A stretch of 64,000 nt of DNA, taken from Bryobacterales bacterium. GTDB taxonomy: Bacteria; Acidobacteriota; Terriglobia; Bryobacterales; Bryobacteraceae. The translations under genes were made by a program, and so were the position numbers. Under the pieces are notes generated by a model. That model was not told where the DNA came from, did not search any database, and saw only the letters and a program-made list of their open reading frames with translations. Positions 27,378-34,742 of the stretch are shown here, in pieces (positions within the stretch are counted from its first letter, which is position 1; each line of letters starts with the position of its first letter). The stretch lies in contig PLEX01000097.1 in the NCBI GenBank assembly GCA_003136575.1, positions 109,683 to 173,682 on the forward strand. The letters run 5' to 3'.

Positions 27378-27385
27378 GCGTTGGT

Positions 27386-27637
27386 TTACGACTTTGTTAC
27401 CCTTCCCGAGAGGCCGTCCGACGGCTCAGCCAATGCACTAGAGGCGGGTTTCTTTGGGAATTGCTTTCGAAATCCGGCGATTTCTTCGCGGGTGGGAGGC
27501 CAGACTCTATCACATGCAGTACAGTGGAACATCAACGCGCCGGATTTCAACGCCGATTCAAATTCTTCACCGCTGAATGTAACGGTCTGATCGTGGTTGT
27601 TCGGGCATGCAATTTCGAAGTCGATCCGGTCGCTCAT
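27386..27637 (-). CDS. Small zinc-ribbon-like hypothetical protein, 83 aa
   Basis: It starts MSDRIDFEIACPNNHDQTVTFS. C11 with a nearby His and the later FHCTACDRVWPP give a CxxH...CxxC zinc-ribbon pattern. The tail is basic (FRKQFPKKPASS). A strong AAGGAG lies nine bases before ATG 27637. Similar short proteins exist in soil bacteria. Function unknown. The stop is nine bases from the end of the convergent CsbD gene. Confidence 0.7.
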   Translation of the reverse strand: MSDRIDFEIACPNNHDQTVTFSGEEFESALKSGALMFHCTACDRVWPPTREEIAGFRKQFPKKPASSALAEPSDGLSGRVTKS

Positions 27638-27664
27638 AGTTTCTTTCTCCTTGCGAAACTCCCC

Positions 27665-27856
27665 CTATTGCGGGGATGTCAGCGTGGCGTTTTTCAGCGC
27701 CTTCTTTTGCAGACGGGGCAGGCGGGCCTTGTCCTTTGTCGGTATTCTCCCAACTCCCTTCCTTATCCGCGTTGTCACGGACGAGGCAGGGACAACCACG
27801 TTTCCAGCAGCGCCGCCAATCGTTTCCACAGGTTCTCTAAGGAGAGGTCTTTTCAT
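27665..27856 (-). CDS. Possible small basic protein, 63 aa
   Basis: The frame KRPLLREPVETIGGAAGN to RLPRLQKKALKNATLTSPQ has a natural-looking amphipathic, Lys-rich C-terminus and ends 27 bases before the zinc-ribbon gene on the same strand. The ribosome-binding site is poor. It may be a real small gene cotranscribed with the next one, or chance. The surrounding 27.64-28.11 kb otherwise holds nothing recognisable. Confidence 0.35.
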   Translation of the reverse strand: MKRPLLREPVETIGGAAGNVVVPASSVTTRIRKGVGRIPTKDKARLPRLQKKALKNATLTSPQ

Positions 27857-28108
27857 ACCTGCGGGCCAGCAATCTTGTAGCCAAAGGACTGCATTCGGCT
27901 GGGATTGTCGAACTTCACGGAATCCTCAAGATCACGTCGACAGCAATCCCGATCCTCTTCGGCGAAATCGGGTGAAAGCCCAACGTCAAGCGAGATTCGA
28001 TTCAGTTGGTCGCGCAATGGCAGATTCTGCCGCTTCCGGTAAAGATTTGCATCCGTTTCAGCCGGGATGCCGGATCAGATTACAGCAACAAATGGAAAGA
28101 CAAACCAT

Positions 28109-28282
28109 ATGAGCGTTCGAGAAGTTCAGGTTCAACGAGTAACTGTGGTTTCCTGCGATCCTTTTAACGCGGTCGTTGCCCGCATCGACGCCCAGATCGG
28201 TCATCCGGATATGGCTGCGTTCCGCGAGAGTTTTTCAGCTGCGCACAATGAAGCTGAAATGAATCAGTCGTCGATCCGGTGA
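28109..28282 (+). pseudogene. DUF302-like protein, N-terminal fragment
   Basis: From ATG 28109 the reading MSVREVQVQRVTVVS, then PFNAVVARIDAQIGHPDM and FSAAHNEAEMNQ, resembles the start of DUF302-type proteins. After NQ the sequence changes to SSIR and a stop, and no continuation is found. The break coincides with the boundary of the IS4-like remnant that begins about 40 bases further on, so insertion or recombination probably truncated the gene. The family assignment is from partial memory. Confidence 0.5.
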
Positions 28283-28321
28283 CCAAATCCAACGGCATTA
28301 TGGAGTTTCACTGCTGTCCGG

Positions 28322-29200
28322 CTAAAAGTCGAACAGAATCAGCTGTTTACCGGGATCGGGTAATTCCTCTTGGGAGTCGGATGGCTGAAGTGCCTGTAAA
28401 ATGGGCGTTTTTTCAAAAAGCGTGAGGCGGAGAACCTGTAGAATCTGGTAAGCCTCGCCGACAGCTCCAGTCGCTTGCGGACGATGGCGACAAGGACATA
28501 AACGGAGACCGCGATCCAGATTTGAGTCTTCACGGCATTCTCGCTGGTACCGTAAAAGGCTTTGATCCTGAGATGCTGCTTGATCCACTTGAAGAACAGT
28601 TCGACCTGCCAGCGGCACTTGTAGATCTGGGCGATGGTGCGGGCCGGGAGCGTGAAGTTATTGGTGAGAAAGCTGAAGCGCTTTCTCGTTTCCACGTCGA
28701 GGTACCTCACGCGACGTAAGCGTCGGGCTAAGCCTTCGCCGAGTTGATCGCCGTGAGGATGACCGTGTGATCCGAGCGCACGCCGGTGCTCTTGTCCACC
28801 GGATGCGAGTATCGGCGTTGGAGCAGAACGTTGGATTTGGTGCGTACGACGAAGAACGCTGAGCAGAGAGCGAACCCGTTACAGTCGCTCGAAATCGACG
28901 TAGCCGCGATCCATAACGTAGAATGCGCCGGCCTCGGGGAGGATGTCGTCGAGGATGTTGACGTCATGTACCTTTCCGTCGGTAATGCTGATAAACGTTG
29001 GGATATTGCCATGCAGATCGAGCAGAGTGTGCATTTTCACCGCGCCTTTGTGCTTCGCCCGGCCGGCCGCGCCCAGCGCCAGTCCCGCCAGTTTCGAAAT
29101 GAATCTTGCCGCTGGCCGCCAGGCTGTCGGACAGCTTCGCAATCAGCCGTTCTAATTCCAACGCGCATGCACACACGTTTTTGCAAGGACTTCCAGGTGC
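28322..29200 (-). pseudogene. IS4-family transposase remnant (DDE type), broken in several frames
   Basis: Read leftward, the pieces in order are KGAVKMHTLLDLHGNIPTF with FYVMDRGYVDFERL (from about 29060 to 28879), then VRTKSNVLLQRRYSHPVDKSTG, then RKRFSFLTNNFTLPA, YKCRWQVELFFKWIKQHLRI and SENAVKTQIWIAVSVYVLVAI (28710-28340). YCRWQVE-like plus the Y-region is the C-terminal DDE signature of IS4 transposases. At least two frameshifts and stops separate the pieces, and the N-terminal DDE Asp region near 29100-29200 is scrambled. No clear terminal repeats were found. Confidence 0.8.
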
Positions 29201-29355
29201 TCGTCAAAAGCGCAGGAGCTTCCGGACGCCGTGCCAAACATGGTAGGAACGATCCGTTCAGCCAGGTCCGGTGCCGTAAAACTGCGCGGGTTCTTCAGAG
29301 GTCCAGCCGTTTCGGCAGCCGCGTCGCGGTAGGGTGGGAGAAGGTCGCCGCCTCG

Positions 29356-29727
29356 ATGAAACTGCGGATACAGGACAATTCGCTTCGCTTTCGCCTGACC
29401 AGGAAAGAAGTCATGGCGCTACGCGACGGCGGATTTGTCGAAGGCGCCATTCGGTTTCCGGCTGGCCGCGTGTTGGCCTACTCGGTTGTAAGCTCGCCGC
29501 ACACATTGGCCCCAACCACAGTCTTCGCGGATGACACTATCAGTGTAGTTTTACCCGAGGCGATGACGCAGTTATGGGCGGACGGCGATGCCGTCGAGTT
29601 AGAGGGGATCCACTCCGAAGTCAGCATCCTTGTTGAGAAGGATTTTCAGTGCCTTCACAAACCAGCTGAGCGGGATCCCGATGCTTTTCCAAACCCATTG
29701 GGCACGATCGGCGAATCGACCAAATAA
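29356..29727 (+). CDS. DUF7009-like conserved hypothetical protein
   Basis: A 123-residue protein, MKLRIQDNSLRFRLTRKEV to LVEKDFQCLHKPAERDPDAF and a final PNPLG. The pattern of an N-terminal KLRI.dNS.R.RLt.. strand and a C-terminal LVEKDFxCL...D.FPNP is that of a small family (DUF7009) found in several phyla; function unknown. It appears intact within a decayed neighbourhood. ATG 29356 matches family starts, although the upstream frame is open further. The minus-strand terminator just downstream does not belong to this gene. Confidence 0.7.
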   Translation: MKLRIQDNSLRFRLTRKEVMALRDGGFVEGAIRFPAGRVLAYSVVSSPHTLAPTTVFADDTISVVLPEAMTQLWADGDAVELEGIHSEVSILVEKDFQCLHKPAERDPDAFPNPLGTIGESTK

Positions 29728-29734
29728 TCGAATC

Positions 29735-29773
29735 AAAAAAAAACGGCAGGCACTCGGAGGAGGGTGCCTGCCG
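29735..29773 (-). terminator. Strong minus-strand rho-independent terminator without an obvious gene
   Basis: CGGCAGGCAC (29744-29753) and GTGCCTGCCG (29764-29773) form a perfect 10-bp stem with a 10-base loop. On the minus strand the stem is followed by nine T residues. The only neighbour to the left is a plus-strand gene. A transcript coming from the right, 29.78-29.96 kb, has no recognisable protein, so a small RNA or a remnant is possible. CTCGGAGGAG occurs in the loop and again at 29797-29806. Confidence 0.75.
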
Positions 29774-30050
29774 CCTCACCAAGAGTCACCAGGAGCTCGG
29801 AGGAGTGCGCCCGCTGACTGGATCGCTACACTGATTCAGTGCGCGATACCTTTCGGCAAAAACTGGTGGTCGTTGCCTGCACCAGTATCATCACAAGACG
29901 CCCAGCGGACGATAACGGTTACAGATCGAAGAACCTACCGTTAATTTAGCATAGAACTGTACCAAATTCCACTACCGGGGTGCGCGACGGGTGCGCGACA
30001 AAAAAGTAACGGATTGGCGATTGTCTTTTCTTGCGGACTTTTTCTTAAAG

Positions 30051-30056
30051 TATAAT
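30051..30056 (+). promoter_or_regulatory. Consensus -10 box (TATAAT) of the ISKra4 copy
   Basis: TATAAT matches the sigma70 -10 consensus exactly and lies 26 bases before ATG 30082, with AAGGAAG as ribosome-binding site between them. No good -35 is present at 16-18 bases; TTGCGG at 30031-30036 is too close (14). Copy 1 has TACAAT at the matching place. Confidence 0.5.
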
Positions 30057-30081
30057 GTACTTGAAGAAAGGAAGACCCTCC

Positions 30082-30483
30082 ATGATTGACCCGCTCATTG
30101 TTTTGACCGGCGAACGCGCCACCTTGCTCCGGAGTATCGCTGAACTGGGCGACTTTCAGCCAGGCTCTATCACCAATACAGTCCGGCGTTGCGGAAAGCC
30201 GGAGTGCCATTGCGCCAAACCAGACGATCCGGGACATGGTCCTCATTTTCAGCTCACCAGAAAGATTAACGGCAAGACAGCGACGCAGAATCTGCCATCT
30301 CCGGCAGTCGTCCGCAAAGCAGAAGGTGAGATCGCCGAATATCGCAGGTTTCAAACCTTGACTGGCGAGTTGGTCGATGTCAATCGAAAGAATTGCGGTT
30401 TGCGGCCAGTTGAGCGGACGGAGCAGACTCCGCAGGAAAAAAAACGGCCGATGCGATCCGGCGCGAGGGGGCGCGGGAAATAG
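30082..30483 (+). CDS. ISKra4 orfA product (DUF6788-type)
   Basis: A 133-residue protein, MIDPLIVLTGERATLLRSIA, then RCGKPECHCAKPDDPGHGPH with a Cys/His-rich knuckle, and FQTLTGELVDVNRK near the end. Proteins of this type (DUF6788) accompany ISKra4-group transposases. The reading frame reaches QEKKRPMRSG over a run of eight A (30437-30444); a -1 shift there joins it to the orfB frame (KTADAIRRE, REIEALLDV). It may therefore be the first part of a frameshift fusion rather than a separate protein. Confidence 0.7.
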   Translation: MIDPLIVLTGERATLLRSIAELGDFQPGSITNTVRRCGKPECHCAKPDDPGHGPHFQLTRKINGKTATQNLPSPAVVRKAEGEIAEYRRFQTLTGELVDVNRKNCGLRPVERTEQTPQEKKRPMRSGARGRGK

Positions 30484-31128
30484 AGGCGTTGCTGGATGTC
30501 GTCTTCACCGGTCTGCGCAAGAGTGGCCATATCGATCTGGAGGCGGTCGAAATGGCCACCCGCGCCGCTGCCCATCAGTTGGGCGCAAAGATGCTGGAAG
30601 AACTGCTGCGTGCGCCTGCGGAATTCGAACGAGAGGTTCCCTGTCCTTGTGGCCAACGCGCGCGGTTTTCACCAGATGCGTCCCGGGCACCTGGTGACAG
30701 CCCTGGGGCGGGTCGGCATCGAACGCCCGTATTATCTGTGCCCCGATTATCACAAGGGGCACTGCCCGCTCGATGTCGAACTGGACACGGAGGGTACGGA
30801 GTTTTCGCCTGGCGTGCGCCGGATGATCGCCGTGGTGGGCAGCGAGACCAGCTTCGGGCAAGGCCGTGCCCAACTCGAACTCCTCGCCGGTATCGACGTG
30901 ACCACGAAGGCGGTCGAGCGGCAGGCCGAAGCGATTGGCGACGACATTGCGCGAAAGGAAAAACTGCGGGCCGCGAGCGCACTGCAACTGGAACTGCCGG
31001 AGATTCTCGGTCCTGCCGTTCCCATTCTGTATATCGAAATGGACCTACTCAGGTCCCGATGGTGAGCACCGAACTGGAAGGCCGCGCCGGACGCATCGAA
31101 GGGAAACCGGCGCGCACGCGCGAGTTTG
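30432..31128 (+). pseudogene. ISKra4 transposase orfB, frameshifted and truncated
   Basis: The reading starts in the -1 frame after the A8 run: ADAIRRE, REIEALLDVVFTGLRKSGH, EREVPCPCGQRARF. At 30668 a TTTT run puts the rest one frame on: FHQMRPGHLVTALG, GIERPYYLCPDYHKG, FSPGVRRMIAVVGSETSF, LPEILGPAVPILYIEMD. A second slip near 31042 shifts it again to TQVPMVSTELEGRAGRIEGK. The C-terminal catalytic part is missing, so no active enzyme can be made. Family: ISKra4 DDE transposase. Confidence 0.8.
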
Positions 31129-31129
31129 A

Positions 31130-31722
31130 CCACGCCTGCGGCCGGAATTATCGGCGCACGCGGAACGAGGAGCCGGTTGCGCGCATCCGACAGTGATGGA
31201 AGTGGATCGAACCCCAGCAAGTCGTCGGCAAAAATGTCGCAGAACGGCAGTTCGGCGGGGCTGCCGAAATAGACGCCGGGAGTGAGATCCTGCGATTGTC
31301 TGCAAATGACTTCCACTGTGGCTCCGTACCCGTTGCTTTCGCAGATTTCGCGCGCAAACGCAGCCGCGACAGGATCCTTTTCGCAGGTGATAACCTTTTC
31401 GCCCCCGGCGCGGGCCGCCATAAGTGCGAGCATGCCCTGCACCGGAGCCGATCTCTAGGACGCGCATGCCAGGGCCGATGGCGCGCCTCAGTGCCTGGTC
31501 CCACGCGCGATTGCGTCTGGCATCGTTCATCATCCGGGGATGGTATCCGGGCAGCAGCGATCCGAGCAGCGTTTTCGCCCGGAGCGCGACGCTGTAATCG
31601 TCAGAAGCGTCCCGAAAGGCCTGGCGGGCCAGATCGAACGCACGAAATCTTTCCTTCCTTCCGAGAACAACTCCGCCAGTCCAATCAGATTGCGGCGTAC
31701 TGGGGCCGCCCTTCAATGCCAC
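31130..31722 (-). pseudogene. TPR/PRMT-like SAM-dependent methyltransferase, truncated and frameshifted
   Basis: From GTG 31722 the protein reads to RRAIGPGMRVLEIGSGAG (SAM-binding motif I). One extra G in a GGG run near 31434 shifts the frame; the next frame continues MLALMAARAGGEKVITCEKDP, FAREICESNGYG and FCDIFADDLLGFDPLPSL. The C-terminus is cut at about 31130 by the ISKra4 copy. The pattern is that of bacterial protein arginine methyltransferase-like proteins with an N-terminal helical-repeat region. Nonfunctional in this form. Confidence 0.75.
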
Positions 31723-32168
31723 TGAGGAAAGCGGAGATCATCCGATCGATCCATTGGGGCGCTTTCAGGCCGGTTCATTGGAGCCAGTCCAATCCAGCGC
31801 GCCAGAGGAAACAGTGATGCCTCGACGAGAAGCAGAAATTCCATCGGCGCGCTGAGCGCGGTGGAGGCGTCCTGCATCAGGTATGTGCCATCTCCCACGC
31901 GCTGCCGGACGACACCCATGACCTCGAGCGCCTTCAGAGCATGACGCACAGAGGCGCGGTTGACGCTGAATCGCTTCGCCAGATCGCGCTCAGGGGGCAG
32001 TCTGGCGCCATGATGAAGGTCGCCATCGGCAATCATCTCTTTCAGCCCCGATACGAGGGTGGTAGTGAGGTCGCGACTGTTGGCGGACGGCGTATACAGC
32101 GCTTGACAACGGGAGTTCGTCTCAAGTCTAGCAAGACTGAAACCCGGCAGCCTGTATGCGACGGTCAT
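31713..32168 (-). pseudogene. GntR/FadR-family regulator, C-terminally truncated
   Basis: LVSGLKEMIADGDLHHGARLPPERDLAKRF, followed by VNRASVRHALKALEVMGVVRQRVGDGTYL, is a winged-helix GntR DNA-binding domain of the FadR subgroup. The ligand-binding FCD domain that should follow PMEFLLLV is replaced by a short unrelated tail ending at 31713, overlapping the methyltransferase fragment. The start is uncertain; the reading extends to 32168. The gene marks the right edge of the decayed island. Confidence 0.75.
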
Positions 32169-32624
32169 CGTCGCCTGTCTCCATCAAGAGTCCGAAGACG
32201 GGAGTGCCGCGAGCCGTCGCGATACGTCTCAGGACGCGGACGCAGCCGGAGGCGAAGAGCCGTTCGCTGCGGGAGCTTCTTCCGACAGCCGCCAGCGTGA
32301 TCGTTGAACGGTTCGCCCCGGGATCGGGGCCATCGCTCCGACCGAACAAGCGGGAGCAAGAGGGACCGTCGTCGACAAATCGGGCGGCCGCGCTGGACGC
32401 CGAGCCCTGCGCGGTCCTTACGTGACCGACCATTGCCGCGAATCACCGGTGGCGTGACAGGGCGGACGGGTGGACCGTCCTCCTGTGCCGATCCCAGGCG
32501 CTTGGGTAATGGGGTACTGGTACCGGGTTCCCCGGCCGGGGCCTAGAAGGGCTTTCCCCCTCGCCGATGAGGTAATCGTGCGGGAATTCAACCGGCACGA
32601 AAGTTAAAGACGGAGGAAAGCAAT
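32169..32624. other. 456-base noncoding stretch, GC-rich leader of the subtilase gene
   Basis: No gene is recognised. Potential hairpins lie at GGACGG/CCGTCC (32464-32480), and CCCCGGCCGGGG (32530-32541) is a perfect 12-bp palindrome. The last bases hold CGGAGG, a strong ribosome-binding site nine bases before the subtilase ATG. The length and structure suggest a regulated leader, but no known riboswitch consensus was matched. Confidence 0.45.
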
Positions 32625-34286
32625 ATGAAAAAGACACTGAAATTTGCGGCGATATTCGGGCTGGCGCTGCTATGCGGAACGACCGTATGGGCGGGCAGCG
32701 AAAAACTCTCGCCCGAACTCAAGCCGGAAAACAGAAGTCGCAGTCGGTCCGCCCAAAATGCGGAATCGGGCGTGGAAGTAATCGTTCAGTACAAGGTCAC
32801 CCCGACCGAGGCTCATCACCAGCGCGTGGCGAAGCTCGGCGGCAAACTGAACGCGAAGATGGAGTTTATCAAAGGCGCGCATTACACTGTGCCGGCGGCG
32901 GCGCTGGATACGCTCGCGAGCGATCCGGACGTGGCCTATATCACCCCCGATCGCGCGATCAATCCCACGTTCGACAACATCACCAACGGAACGATAGATG
33001 CCGGTTATATGAATAGCGAGGGGTACGTCGGGACCGGCATCGGCGTGGCCATCATCGACAGCGGCATTGTAGACCTTCCCGATTTCCACACCGGTTCGAC
33101 CGACCGCATCGTTTACCAGCAGTCGTTTGTCGGAGGCACTCCCGCGGATCAGTTCGGCCACGGCACGCATGTGGCCGGCATTCTGGCGGGTAACGGCAAC
33201 GGCACCGTTTACCAGGGCGTGGCTTATAACGCCAACCTCATCAATCTCCGGGTGCTCGATGCGAACGGAAACGGCACCGATTCCGCCGTAATTCAGGCGA
33301 TCGCCGCCGCGGTCTCGCTCAGCGGCAAATACAATATCAAAGTCATCAATCTTTCCCTCGGCCGTCCGGTATACGAATCGGCGTCGCTCGATCCCCTCTG
33401 CCAGGCGGTGGAAGCTGCATGGAAAGCGGGCATTTTCGTGGCTGTCGCGGCGGGCAACGACGGGCGCAATAACAACGCTCAAACGATGGGATACGGCACC
33501 ATCACGTCGCCGGGTAACGATCCATATGTGATGACCGTTGGCGCTATCAAGGCTGAGGGGACCACGGACCGTTCGGACGACCGTATTGCGAGCTACAGTT
33601 CGAAAGGCCCGACGCTTTTCGACCACTACGCCAAACCCGACATCGTCGCTCCCGGCAACATGGTCGTTTCGACGTTGCCCGCGGGCCTGACGCTGTCGAA
33701 CCTCTACCCGGCCAATCGCATCGGCGCGACCAACTACTTCACGCTGAGCGGCACGAGCATGGCGACACCCGTCGTAGCAGCCTGGGCGGCGATGGGATAT
33801 CAGAACAACACCACGATCACAAACGACAACATCAAAGCCGACTTTATGATGTCGGCGACGAAGGTTTTTCCGGCCAGCAGCACGGTGGTGGATCCCACCA
33901 CGGGGCTGTCTTATACCAGTTACTACGACGCATTCACCGTAGGCGCGGGCGAACTCGACATGCAGTATATCAACACGATTTCGTTCGCTCCGGTGGGCAC
34001 CTCGGCGAAAACGCCTGCCGTGGCCTACAACAAATCGACCGGTTTGGTTTCCATGCAGGGAATCGGCGCGAGCAATGTGGTTTGGGGTTCCAACGTGGTC
34101 TGGGGCTCCAACGTGGTCTGGGGCTCGAGCGCGGTTCTGTCAAACAACGTAGTCTGGGGTTCCAACGTGGTTTGGGGTTCTTCCGCGATGGCGGGCTTCA
34201 ATGTAGTTTGGGGTTCCAATGTGGTCTGGGGCTCAAGTGCGAACGATGCGACGTTCAGCATCGGAGCCATCAACACGGAACCTTAG
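32625..34286 (+). CDS. Secreted subtilisin-like S8 serine protease with C-terminal NVVWGS repeats
   Basis: A 553-residue preproenzyme: a signal peptide (MKKTLKFAAIFGLALLCGTT, cut near 23), an I9-type inhibitor propeptide (residues 50-110, VEVIVQYKVTPTEAHHQRVA) and a catalytic domain with Asp145 (IDSGIVD), His179 (FGHGTHVAGI) and Ser378 (SGTSMATPVVA). After residue 480 the chain contains seven NVVWGS hexapeptides. Such tails are common on acidobacterial subtilases as far as I recall; their role is unknown. The enzyme should digest protein outside the cell. CGGAGG precedes ATG 32625. Confidence 0.92.
   Translation: MKKTLKFAAIFGLALLCGTTVWAGSEKLSPELKPENRSRSRSAQNAESGVEVIVQYKVTPTEAHHQRVAKLGGKLNAKMEFIKGAHYTVPAAALDTLASDPDVAYITPDRAINPTFDNITNGTIDAGYMNSEGYVGTGIGVAIIDSGIVDLPDFHTGSTDRIVYQQSFVGGTPADQFGHGTHVAGILAGNGNGTVYQGVAYNANLINLRVLDANGNGTDSAVIQAIAAAVSLSGKYNIKVINLSLGRPVYESASLDPLCQAVEAAWKAGIFVAVAAGNDGRNNNAQTMGYGTITSPGNDPYVMTVGAIKAEGTTDRSDDRIASYSSKGPTLFDHYAKPDIVAPGNMVVSTLPAGLTLSNLYPANRIGATNYFTLSGTSMATPVVAAWAAMGYQNNTTITNDNIKADFMMSATKVFPASSTVVDPTTGLSYTSYYDAFTVGAGELDMQYINTISFAPVGTSAKTPAVAYNKSTGLVSMQGIGASNVVWGSNVVWGSNVVWGSSAVLSNNVVWGSNVVWGSSAMAGFNVVWGSNVVWGSSANDATFSIGAINTEP
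34074..34235 (+). repeat. Seven NVVWGS-coding repeats
   Basis: The 18-base unit coding NVVWGS appears seven times, grouped 3+2+2 and separated by short spacers (SAVLSN, SAMAGF). Synonymous changes between units (gtt/gtc, tcc/tcg/tct) show they are not very recent slippage products. Confidence 0.9.
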
Positions 34287-34742
34287 AGCGGACTCCTTCC
34301 GAAATCGGCGGGCACGCCGGCGTGTCGTACGTCCGGGTCAAACAGTGTTCGGCATGAAATACCGCTGCGCCCGGACTTCGACCGACCACCGGAACCCCGC
34401 CCTGCAACTCGCGGCCTTGAATGGGACTGGATGCAGGACCTTTTCAAGGAGAGGAATTAAGCCAACGGTTCCCTGAGGAACGAAACGAACGTGGAAAGAA
34501 CATGTTGTTTTGCCGCCTGAGGAAGACAGAGGACAAGCCAAATGAACAAGATTGGATATCTCGCCAACAGAAGGAAACTCCGGACCGGCAATCCTTGTTC
34601 CCGCGGGCCGAGTTTACCGGGACCCTCGCGCTCGCGCTGACTGCCGTGGCCTTTGCCGCCCATCCGAAAATCGCCAAACGCCGAAGCGGCGTGGAAAACC
34701 ACGGGAGCGGCGATTTCGTCAGGCCGTCGGGAGAGTGCGGTA
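34287..34742. other. 456-base stretch without intact genes, possible remnant of a second protease start
   Basis: Around 34616-34690 one frame reads GTLALALTAVAFAAHPKIAK, which resembles a signal peptide followed by the HPKIAK start of some acidobacterial subtilases, but no start codon, continuation or catalytic domain follows. The rest shows no coding pattern, and no terminator was identified after the subtilase gene. Confidence 0.3.

Larger units (their letters stand above)
29978..31128 (+). mobile_element. ISKra4-family insertion sequence, copy 2 (3'-truncated)
   Basis: The left end holds a tandem GGGTGCGCGAC pair (29978-29999), an AT-rich promoter with TATAAT at 30051-30056, orfA and most of orfB. 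Similarity to ISKra4 transposases runs to ARTREF at about 31128, where sequence changes to the antisense of a methyltransferase gene. The usual downstream catalytic Asp/Glu region is therefore missing. It is in direct orientation with copy 1 about 5.6 kb to the left. Confidence 0.82.

Noticed and set aside
32450-32624. c-di-GMP (GEMM) or other riboswitch before the subtilase gene
   Set aside because: GC-rich hairpins and a GAAA are present, but the conserved core of no known riboswitch could be aligned.
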